Under the pieces are notes generated by a model. The model was not told the origin of the DNA. It did no database searches and was given only the letters and a program-made list of their open reading frames with translations. The translations under genes were made by a program, and so were the position numbers. This document shows, one piece after another, positions 1 through 8,400 of a DNA stretch of 40,236 nt (its first letter is position 1; each line of letters opens with the position of its first letter). Source of the stretch: Myxococcales bacterium. Lineage in GTDB: Bacteria; Myxococcota_A; Polyangia; Fen-1088. Location of the stretch: NCBI GenBank assembly GCA_025350815.1, contig JANXXE010000026.1, positions 1 to 40,236 of the forward strand, given 5' to 3'.

Positions 1-1
1 G

Positions 2-1546
2 GCGCGGGCGGCGTTGCCGCAGGGGTATTTTGTTTGGACCCGGGGTACCCCTGACGATCCCGCCAGCCGCAAGATTCACCGTCTGACCCTGCCCGGACGC
101 GATGAAGAGATCGTGCTGACTTCCGGCGAGGACGTCGAGCCCCAGATCAGCCCCGACGGCAAATGGGTCGCGTATGCGAAGGCCAAGTACGGCGGCGGCT
201 CGGACTATCACGACTTCAAACTGTGGAGGGTCTATGTCGTCTCGATCCACGGCGCAGGCGGTGGCCGACGCGAGATCAAGATCGATGACGACGGCGCCTG
301 GCCCAGCTGGAGCCAGAGCGGCGCGCTGTTTTACAACCAGGCCGACGGCACGCACAGCAAGATCATCCGCGTCGAAATCGACGATCGCGGCCGTGTCACC
401 GGCAAGAAGACCTTCGCCGTGACCCGGGATCTGTTCGGCGGCTTCGCCGAGGTCAACGAGGCCGCCGTCGCGCCCGACGAAAGCTGGTTTGCGGGTCGCA
501 CGCGCGGCAATGGCACACAGAACGGGGTCAGCGCCTTCACGCTGAATCCACCCGCGCGACTGCTGCTGGCCCGCGCAGGCGACGTGGGCTGCATGCCGCG
601 CGTGGCCCCGAACGGTGCCTTCGGCCTGATAGCGGGTGCCACAGAAGGGATTCGCTGGGGTCACGCCCCGCAGGTTCCCAATCGCAAGGAAGACCAGCTT
701 CTGATTGCGGCGCGCTCGCCCAACCACAAGGCCTATCATCCGGGAATTTCGACCGACGGCAACTGGGTCCTGGCCGCACAAGGGACCGATCCCGACCACA
801 ACTCCGGCCGCTACGACATCTCGCTCTATGCGCTCGACCCCGTCGCGATGACGGTCGGCGACGAGCAAGCGCTGACCACGTCGGACTTCAATGGCTGGCC
901 CCACCTGTGGGTCGGGCCGCCCGGACCGCCGCCCCCACCGCATCCCGAGGTGGGCGACTTCTATGCGTCCAGCTACACGGTCGCCCCAGGGGAATCCATC
1001 GTCCTGACGTGGAACACATTCGGTGCCGATCAGGTGCTACTGAACGGCGCGCAGGTGGCGGCCGAGGGCACGCAAGAGATCAAACCAGCGTCGACCATGA
1101 CCCTTAGCCTGACGGCCAGCAGTTCCATCGCCGCCACCGGCGACACGCGGACATTGGAAGTCACCGTCAACCCAACGCCCGTGCCAGTCATGGTGGAACA
1201 TTTTGCGGCCCAGCCCGACCACATCGAAAGGGGCCACAGCACGACACTTGACTGGCGCGTTCGCAACGCCACGACGCTGGACCTCGACGGCGTGCGCATC
1301 GGCCCCGTCGACGGGCACGAGGTCAGCCCGCTTGAAACCACGACCTACACGCTGACCGCCCAGGGCAGCGGCGGGCCGATACAGGCACGCGTCACCGTCG
1401 TGGTCGAGGCCCAGCGCAGCGGCCTTTTGCCCGACCGCGGAGGCTTTCGCTGCAACTTTGGCGGCGGCAACGGCGGCGCGGGGTTTGCGACGCTGGTGCT
1501 GCTGGTCGCCGCCGCACTGGGACGCCCCCGACGGCGCGCGGTCTGA
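2..1546 (+). CDS. PD40 beta-propeller / Ig-like surface protein, 5' end outside window
   Basis: The reading frame is already open at the left edge (the first possible start, TTG at 14, follows sense codons), so the N-terminus with any signal peptide is missing. The first ~290 residues carry WD40-like PD40 blades of the TolB type: 'QISPDGKWVAYA', 'WPSWSQSGALFYN', 'VAPDESWFAG', 'VAPNGAFGLIAG', 'ISTDGNWVLAAQG'. After a Pro-rich hinge come two Ig-like domains (about residues 310-465), each ending in the pattern 'P..T.T.tLta'. The C-terminus has one Cys ('FRCNFGG'), a Gly-rich stretch, a hydrophobic segment ('FATLVLLVAAALG') and a final 'RPRRRAV'. This tripartite tail resembles the MYXO-CTERM sorting signal of Myxococcota, although the usual Gly-Cys pair is not exact. 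Inference: an exported protein that is processed or anchored at the outer surface. Ligand and function are unknown. Confidence 0.7.
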   Translation, partial: ARAALPQGYFVWTRGTPDDPASRKIHRLTLPGRDEEIVLTSGEDVEPQISPDGKWVAYAKAKYGGGSDYHDFKLWRVYVVSIHGAGGGRREIKIDDDGAWPSWSQSGALFYNQADGTHSKIIRVEIDDRGRVTGKKTFAVTRDLFGGFAEVNEAAVAPDESWFAGRTRGNGTQNGVSAFTLNPPARLLLARAGDVGCMPRVAPNGAFGLIAGATEGIRWGHAPQVPNRKEDQLLIAARSPNHKAYHPGISTDGNWVLAAQGTDPDHNSGRYDISLYALDPVAMTVGDEQALTTSDFNGWPHLWVGPPGPPPPPHPEVGDFYASSYTVAPGESIVLTWNTFGADQVLLNGAQVAAEGTQEIKPASTMTLSLTASSSIAATGDTRTLEVTVNPTPVPVMVEHFAAQPDHIERGHSTTLDWRVRNATTLDLDGVRIGPVDGHEVSPLETTTYTLTAQGSGGPIQARVTVVVEAQRSGLLPDRGGFRCNFGGGNGGAGFATLVLLVAAALGRPRRRAV

Positions 1547-1743
1547 AGACCGCCATCGGCGTCATAGACGCCGTCAAGGCCTCCTTCGTCGGCAACGTTC
1601 GGTCGCCGTCGGGCGTGTACTGGATGGGCTGGGCCCGGTACTCCAGCGAGCGAAACGCCGAGCCCGGACCCAACACGGCCGTCACCAGTCGCTCCGACGT
1701 CGGCCCCATCATGCGCGAGCGCCCCATCGAGACGCCCCCGTAA
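1543..1743 (+). other. Possible short coding region of about 66 codons, start unclear
   Basis: Between the propeller gene and the helicase lie 291 bases without an assigned gene. Frame 1 stays open from the CTG overlapping the upstream stop to TAA at 1741-1743. Nearly every codon ends in C or G, with the C-rich bias of the real genes here. The product would include 'SPSGVYWMGWARYSSE' and end 'RERPIETPP'. No ATG start is present except an internal one; GTG at 1615 or CTG at 1543 would be needed. The minus-strand frame over 1392-1727 shares the same third positions, so GC3 alone does not decide the strand. I do not recognise the sequence. It may be a small gene, a gene remnant or non-coding. 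Confidence 0.25.
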
Positions 1744-1837
1744 ACCGGGACAAAAACTTGTCACGGGGCATGCCTGCCAAACCCAGCGCGGGCGATCGGA
1801 CATTCCACGGCCGCGGCGTTGGGGTAGAACGGCCGCG

Positions 1838-3188
<1,351 letters not shown>

Positions 3189-3202
<14 letters not shown>

Positions 3203-4415
3203 TCTCGTCTGTGTGCGCCGCCGGGGCGACGTGTTGACGGTCGTACCACTGGACCAGGCGGCGGCCGGCCGGGCGTGCGAGCTTGGCCGTATCTACCTGG
3301 ACCTGGCCCGCGCGCACGTCGGCCTATCGCGGGGCGCCTTGCTTGATTCGGCCCGGCAGATCCCAGTCGCCGCGCACGATCGCCGTCTGGCAAAAGGATT
3401 GCTGAAGCTAGTGGTCGATCGTTGCACCTTCGAAGAGGCCACTGGCTTCGATCCACCGACGATCCGGCGGACACTATTCGCCGCCGCGACCACCGCCCGC
3501 AAGACACTGGGGCCGCGGCAACTTTTTGACCGCGCGGCGGTGCTGGAGGCGGCCGGCAGGCAAGTCGGAACCACGCCGGCGGCCTTCGAAACGGGCCTTT
3601 ATAGCGACCTGCCCGACGCCCACATCTTGCGCGCTTTCGATCCCGTTTCATCCGAGTCGCTGGTGCGTCTGCACCAGGAGGCCCAGACGCAGGCGGTCTT
3701 GCTGCGCGCCGTCCGCGTCCACGCCACGGTTGTGGACGCCGCGCCGGCCACGTATCGGGCGCTGTTTCGCAAGCTGAAGTTCCTGCGCCTCTTGCCGCAG
3801 ATCCACCCGCGACCCGAGGGCGGCTACACGATCGAAATCGACGGTCCGTTCAGCCTTTTTGAATCGGTCACGAAATATGGCCTGCAACTGGCCCTGGCCT
3901 TGCCCGCACTGCGCGCCTGCGATCACTGGTCGCTTGAGGCAGACTTGCGCTGGGGCAAGGATCGCGCGCCCCTGCGTTTTGCCCTGCGCGGCCGGCGCGC
4001 CGAGGACGACACATCCAGCGCTGCGCTGCCCGACGAGATCGCCCACTTGCTCGACCGCCTGCAGGCCGCAAAGACGTCTTGGCGCGCGCGGGTCTCGACC
4101 GCTTTGCTGCACCTGCCCGGCGTGGGCACCTGCGTACCCGACCTGGAACTTGTCCACCGCGACGACGGCCGCGTCGTCTTCGTCGAGATCTTGGGCTTTT
4201 GGAGTCGCGACGCCGTCTGGAAACGCGTCGAACTGGTCGAGGCCGGCCTTGGAGCACCCGTCTTGTTCGCCGTGGCCAAGCACCTGCGCGTCTCCGAGGC
4301 TGTTCTGGGTGATGACCTGCCCGCGGCCCTGTACGTCTACCCGCGCCAGCCCAGCGCCACGGCCATTCTGGACCATGTCGAGCGGCTGGGTGCGCGCCTG
4401 CCCCGTCAGGAGTAG
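3189..4415 (+). CDS. Bax1-like nuclease, DUF790 family (XPB partner)
   Basis: The product (408 residues) matches my recollection of the DUF790/Bax1 family, an endonuclease that binds XPB and incises damaged DNA in archaea. The start chosen is TTG at 3189, giving 'MLTADLVCVRRRGD', the typical family opening. It is preceded by GAAGG at 3177-3181 with a seven-base spacer and overlaps the helicase stop by 14 bases, implying translational coupling. The C-terminal part holds a PD-(D/E)XK-like core: 'CVPDLELVH' then 'VVFVEILGFWSRD' (Asp, then Glu after a beta strand), as in restriction-type nucleases. An upstream open frame reaching back to 2769 lies inside the helicase and is not used. The gene ends convergently with prkA, overlapping it by 10 bases. 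Family assignment is from recognition, not a search. Confidence 0.8.
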
Positions 4416-6697
4416 CGCTTGCGAATCAGCGCCAGGATCGTGTCCTTGGCGCAGTGATCGCAGTAGCCAAACCGCGTCTTCAGCGTGTCGATGGTTTTGC
4501 GCGCTGCCTGCGCGGCATCGGACAACATCTGCGACGGCCCATCGACCAGATAGACCAGCAAATCTTCGTTGATCTTGCGCACCTGCTTTTTGCGTTCACC
4601 GAAGAACGACTCACGCAAAAGTGCGATCGGCTGCGGGAAAATTTGTTCGTAGTCCGGCTTGTGGCCAAGGTTGTCCAGCGACCAGGCACCGACCTTGGCA
4701 ATGACCTCGCGACGAAATTCTTCCCGCCGGCCACCGCCGCTGCCGACGTCCAGCATGCGTTCAATTTCGTTCATGAACTCCTCGTCGGGCTCTTCGTCGC
4801 GCCCGGTGATGGGGTTCCGAACCTTCTCGCGCTTGATCCACGACGACACCTGGCCCAGATACCGCTCGAACTGCTCGATGTAGCGGCGTTCGTCGACCAG
4901 ACCCATGGCCGTGCGCACCTCGTCGTCGATGCGATCGATCAGGCGATCGCGCACCTGGAAGATGAACTTGCGGTTTTCGTGATATCCGCCCGACAGCGGC
5001 TCTTGCTTGAGAAAATCGTAGATGGTGACGCCGCGGACCAGTTCTTCCAGTTCTTCGAACACCGCGAACGGCGACAGGCACTTGAACTTGGGGCTTTGCG
5101 CCGCGTTCATCAGCAACAGCTTCATCTCGCGCGGCGAGGCACCGGTGCGCCCCTCGTAGTTCGGGTAGCTGTCCGATTCGCGCGCGATGCGTTCCAGGCC
5201 CGACTGCAAATCGCGCACCTGTTCGGGCGAGAAACCCTCGACGGAGGTTTCGGCGGCATACAACAACGCCTTGTCCAGCGGACCCACACGGGCGACCAAT
5301 TCGGCCAGGCCCTTGGGGTATTTCTCCGGCATGGGCTTCTTCATGCGCGTGAGAACCGCCCACAACGCCGTCGCCCAGGCCACGTGCGGGGCCACGTGCC
5401 TGTCGGATTCCGGCGCGCTCACCGAACGGATGTGCGCATCATAGATCTGCTGTTCGATCCGGTGGTCCAACAGATACGGCGCACGGACCAATTCGATGCG
5501 GCCCTTGAACGACTGAAATTCCGGCAGTTCCTTGAAGGCCGCCAGGTAACCCTCGTTCGATGAGGCCACGAAGACGGTGTCGATTTCAAGACTGGCGACG
5601 TCCAGGGAAATCCGCCCCTGCTCGACCGTGCCCAGCAGGTACTTGAAGGCCTCAAGCGGACGCTTCAACAGATCGGCGAAATCCAGCACGCCACGGTTTC
5701 CATCCACCAGTTCGCCCTGAAATTCATACAGCGTCAGCGATTGCAGTGCAGGCGGCAGCGACGACAAAGACCGATCCATCGTCAACTGGCGGGACCGGGC
5801 GTCCACCGCCAGCTGCGGCTCGACCGTCGCGGCCGCCTGCCGGTAACGGCGCGACACGAAGAAACGCTCGACCTGGACATGCCGCAACACCTTCGCGAGA
5901 TCGCCGTGGTACGAAGATAACAGCGCCTCGAAGATCTGACGATTGCGGTGCGACAGGTCGCCGTCGATCAGATAATGCGACGGCCGGAACCCGCCGCGAA
6001 TCTCGTCGGCCAGATTCTGCTCGATGAACTCGACACGCTTGGGGCGCGGCAGCAGCAGGATCGGGTGGTCGCGCAATTCGTCGACGATCTTGGCCTCGAT
6101 GAATTCGTCTTCCAGGTAGGCGTAGCTGTCCACGGCGCCGGGCAATTCCAGACCGCCGCCGGGACCGCCGCCGCCGAATCCAATCCCGCCCCTCGCCACC
6201 TTCTGAGACGGGAAGATCCAGTTGAACCGGTACAGCGCGCCCTCATCCAGCGTCGAATAGTGTTCAAGCGAGCGCTGCAGGCAGGCGACAAAGGTCGACT
6301 TGGCGCTGCCGTTCGGGCCGTGCAACAGAATCAGGCGGTTCGTACGGCCCTCGCGCGCAAAATTCGACACCAGACGGTAGACGGCGGCCTGGACTTCCTC
6401 CTGCCCCATCAAACCGTCCTTGCCGCCATCCCACGGGCAGTCGAACAATTTCCACCGGGTGACGGGCCCCCGGGGCGTCTTGACCGTCGTCGTGCCGAAA
6501 TGGTCGAAGGCGTCGCGAACGTACTGCGCTGCAGACCGCACCTGCCGGGCGGTGTCGCCGGAAAACAAAGCGAAGTATTCGCCAAAAGACATCACGCGGC
6601 GCTTGCGGGCAAAGGCGTCGCGAACGTCGGTGGTGGTCTGGCCAAGCCAGCTCTTTGCATCAAAGGCGGCCGACATGGGCTGCATCAACCGTAACAT
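4406..6697 (-). CDS. prkA: PrkA-type serine protein kinase with AAA domain
   Basis: The product has up to 763 residues and a P-loop ATPase domain with Walker A 'GPNGSAKST' (127-135, K133), followed by the long C-terminal region of the PrkA/YeaG family. These proteins have an AAA-like N-terminal half and a kinase-like C-terminal half, act in stress and stationary-phase or developmental signalling, and phosphorylate protein substrates. Sensor-like 'VASSNEGYLAAFK' and 'GRIELVRAPYLLD' lie in the AAA part. It is longer than E. coli YeaG (about 640), partly through a Gly-rich insert ('GIGFGGGGPGGGLELPG', about 170-186). Start codons at 6697, 6685 and 6676 are all possible; GGAGG lies two bases before the first. 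The usual companions YeaH/YhbH (DUF444) and SpoVR are not adjacent. The leader contains three direct repeats. Confidence 0.82.
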   Translation of the reverse strand: MLRLMQPMSAAFDAKSWLGQTTTDVRDAFARKRRVMSFGEYFALFSGDTARQVRSAAQYVRDAFDHFGTTTVKTPRGPVTRWKLFDCPWDGGKDGLMGQEEVQAAVYRLVSNFAREGRTNRLILLHGPNGSAKSTFVACLQRSLEHYSTLDEGALYRFNWIFPSQKVARGGIGFGGGGPGGGLELPGAVDSYAYLEDEFIEAKIVDELRDHPILLLPRPKRVEFIEQNLADEIRGGFRPSHYLIDGDLSHRNRQIFEALLSSYHGDLAKVLRHVQVERFFVSRRYRQAAATVEPQLAVDARSRQLTMDRSLSSLPPALQSLTLYEFQGELVDGNRGVLDFADLLKRPLEAFKYLLGTVEQGRISLDVASLEIDTVFVASSNEGYLAAFKELPEFQSFKGRIELVRAPYLLDHRIEQQIYDAHIRSVSAPESDRHVAPHVAWATALWAVLTRMKKPMPEKYPKGLAELVARVGPLDKALLYAAETSVEGFSPEQVRDLQSGLERIARESDSYPNYEGRTGASPREMKLLLMNAAQSPKFKCLSPFAVFEELEELVRGVTIYDFLKQEPLSGGYHENRKFIFQVRDRLIDRIDDEVRTAMGLVDERRYIEQFERYLGQVSSWIKREKVRNPITGRDEEPDEEFMNEIERMLDVGSGGGRREEFRREVIAKVGAWSLDNLGHKPDYEQIFPQPIALLRESFFGERKKQVRKINEDLLVYLVDGPSQMLSDAAQAARKTIDTLKTRFGYCDHCAKDTILALIRKRYS

Positions 6698-6712
6698 GGC
6701 CTCCGTCGGGCG

Positions 6713-6764
6713 TCACGGACGCCGTTGCATGGCTTTCCGTTGCATGGCTTCCGTTGCCCGGCTT
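6713..6764. repeat. Three direct 14-bp repeats between prkA and the MlaC-like gene
   Basis: CCGTTGCATGGCTT occurs at 6722-6735 and 6737-6750, followed by the variant CCGTTGCCCGGCTT at 6751-6764. They lie in the leader of prkA, upstream of the divergent gene. On the minus strand the first two copies form a tiny open frame (6745 down to 6713, ATG to TGA, peptide MQRKAMQRRP) just before the prkA start. They may be activator binding sites, a leader peptide or chance duplication. Confidence 0.6.
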
Positions 6765-6783
6765 CCTTCGCAGCAGCGTCCAC

Positions 6784-6791
6784 AGTATAGA
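6784..6791. promoter_or_regulatory. Back-to-back -10 boxes of the divergent prkA / MlaC-like promoters
   Basis: AGTATAGA contains TATAGA on the plus strand (6786-6791), eight bases before the ATG at 6800, and TATACT on the minus strand (6789 to 6784), about 90 bases before prkA. No good -35 box is visible for either, so these are candidates only. Confidence 0.35.
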
Positions 6792-6799
6792 GAATGCGC

Positions 6800-7525
6800 A
6801 TGATGAAACGATTGAGCCGCTTCGGAGCCATGATGGTGTCGGTGTCCCTTGTCTTCTCGACGACGACGCTGGCCGCCTCCGCCCGTACAAAGAAGCCAGG
6901 ACAGAAGACGGCGCCGCAGCAGATCCCGGCGGCGACACCCGCCGCCCCCACCCTTGCCCCGGCTGATTCCAGTCCGGCGGCGGATCTGAAGAAGGCCAAC
7001 GCCTCGCTCAAGAAGGTCCTCCAGAAGCAGCGGCCGTCCTGGTCACCCGAGGCCGAGGCGAAGAACGTCGAACTAAAGAAGATTGTCGATTCCTTTCTCG
7101 ACTTCGAGGAACTGTCGCGGCGCGCGCTGGCCCGGCACTGGGACCCGCTGGCGCCGAAACAGCGCACGGACTTCGTGTCGACCCTGCGCGAACTCATCAC
7201 GCGCAGCTACGTCAAGCAGGTCTACGGACAGCCCGAGTACGACTTGAAGTTCGACAAAGAGGTGAAGGCGGATCAGGAAGCCACGGTGACCGCCACGCTG
7301 ACCACAGTGTCGAACGGCAAGAAGGTCACTCTGGGTATCGACTACAGGATGATCTACCGGTCCGGGCACTGGGTAGTCTACGACGTCATCACCGACGAGC
7401 AGAGCCTGCTGGAGAACTACCGTGCCGAGTTCAACAAGATCATCACCCGCGAGTCGTTCGATGCCCTGCTCAAGCGCATGAAGAAGAAGGTCGAGGAAAA
7501 GGCAGAAAAGGCAGACGACAAGTAA
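6800..7525 (+). CDS. MlaC/Ttg2D-family periplasmic protein
   Basis: A 241-residue exported protein with a Lys/Arg-rich n-region, a hydrophobic core ('GAMMVSVSLVF') and a signal-peptidase-like site after 'LAASA'. The mature part matches the MlaC/Ttg2 (toluene tolerance) family: 'KKIVDSFLDFEELSRRALARHW', '...RTDFVSTLRELITRSY' and 'GHWVVYDVITDEQSLLENYR'. MlaC proteins carry phospholipids between the outer-membrane lipoprotein and the inner-membrane MlaFEDB transporter. ATGs at 6794, 6800 and 6803 are all in frame. I prefer 6800, eight bases after the -10-like TATAGA. No mla transporter genes are adjacent. A low-complexity Ala/Pro/Lys linker (about 30-65) precedes the domain, and a charged coiled-coil-like tail ends the protein. 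Confidence 0.8.
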   Translation: MMKRLSRFGAMMVSVSLVFSTTTLAASARTKKPGQKTAPQQIPAATPAAPTLAPADSSPAADLKKANASLKKVLQKQRPSWSPEAEAKNVELKKIVDSFLDFEELSRRALARHWDPLAPKQRTDFVSTLRELITRSYVKQVYGQPEYDLKFDKEVKADQEATVTATLTTVSNGKKVTLGIDYRMIYRSGHWVVYDVITDEQSLLENYRAEFNKIITRESFDALLKRMKKKVEEKAEKADDK

Positions 7526-7564
7526 CTTGCGCGCAGCCGGGATGTGCGACAATCAGGATCCGCC

Positions 7565-8326
7565 GTGCCACTTCCCCGGTGTCTATTCGCGACGCTGTTC
7601 TTCGCCGAGGCCCTGGCGCCACGGCTGGTCGGTGCCGCCCCGGTCAATCTGACGACGGCGCACCCGCAGGTGGCGCTGACGGAATTCGATCTTGAGGGCG
7701 AGGGCGCCTCCCCGGCTTTGGCCCTGCAGCTTCAAGATGGTTTCGTCGTCGGGCTATTTCGCGCGGGGATCCCGGTCCTCGATCCGGTGGACGTGGCGCG
7801 ACGCCTACCCAAGAACCCTGAGCTTCAGCGCTGCGACACCTCGCCTTGCCTCAAAAACCTCGGCCAGCTTCTGGATATCCGTTTCGTGATGCGGGTCAAG
7901 GTCTCCCTGACCGGCAACAGCTACAAGATGGCCGTGCGTCTGTTCACCACCGAGGGCGCCGTGCCGGCCGCACTGCCGGTGGAGGCCCAGTCGCGATTCT
8001 GCGACGTCTGTACCGTGACCGAGGCACGCGAGGTGATGATCCGCCTGGCCGACGGCATCAAGAAGCCGCTTGATGAAGCGCCGACCCCGCCACCGCCGGC
8101 GCGTCGGCCCCGCACCCACACCTGGTCGGGGCCATCGATCGTCAGCGTCGCGCTTGGGGTGGCTTCGGTCTTTGCCGGCGCCGCTGTGCTGGCCGCCAGC
8201 GGCGACGATGCGGGTAAAGGTCCGCCGGCACTGGCGGGCGGCCTGATGGGGGCAGGTCTGGTGGTCGCGACCTACGGCCTGTATATGGGTTTCGACCCGC
8301 CCGCGGGTCCGGGCGTCCGCTGGTGA
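7565..8326 (+). CDS. Exported protein of unknown function with two C-terminal membrane segments
   Basis: GTG at 7565 is chosen because AGGA (7555-7558) lies six bases upstream and the product then opens with a signal peptide ('MPLPRCLFATLFFAEALAPRLVGAA'-type). GTG at 7544 is also in frame. The N-terminal domain (about 30-170) looks like a small alpha/beta fold for assembling a name or parameter: it includes 'VALTEFDLEGEG', 'CDTSPCLKNLGQLLDIRFV' and a Cys pair in 'FCDVCTV'. A Pro-rich linker with 'PPPPARRPR' is followed by two hydrophobic helices ('SIVSVALGVASVFAGAAVL' and 'LAGGLMGAGLVVATYGLYM'). This layout is common in uncharacterised myxobacterial envelope proteins. It follows the MlaC-like gene by 39 bases on the same strand and may be co-transcribed. 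Function not recognised. Confidence 0.65.
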   Translation: MPLPRCLFATLFFAEALAPRLVGAAPVNLTTAHPQVALTEFDLEGEGASPALALQLQDGFVVGLFRAGIPVLDPVDVARRLPKNPELQRCDTSPCLKNLGQLLDIRFVMRVKVSLTGNSYKMAVRLFTTEGAVPAALPVEAQSRFCDVCTVTEAREVMIRLADGIKKPLDEAPTPPPPARRPRTHTWSGPSIVSVALGVASVFAGAAVLAASGDDAGKGPPALAGGLMGAGLVVATYGLYMGFDPPAGPGVRW

Positions 8327-8340
8327 TACACCTGATATTT

Positions 8341-8373
8341 ATACGTAACGTATAACACGTAGTATAAACGTAT
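8341..8373. promoter_or_regulatory. AT-rich palindromic element upstream of the PilY1-like gene
   Basis: ATACGTAACGTAT (8341-8353) is a perfect 6-base inverted repeat around a central A. It is followed by further ACGT(A)-type words ('acacgtag', 'aaacgtat') up to 8373. It sits in the most AT-rich stretch of the window, 28-60 bases before the ATG. TATAAA at 8363-8368 could be a -10 box. It may be an operator or a promoter; no family-specific consensus is recognised. Confidence 0.4.
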
Positions 8374-8400
8374 CTAAATCTGCCTGCGAAAAGGCCCGAT

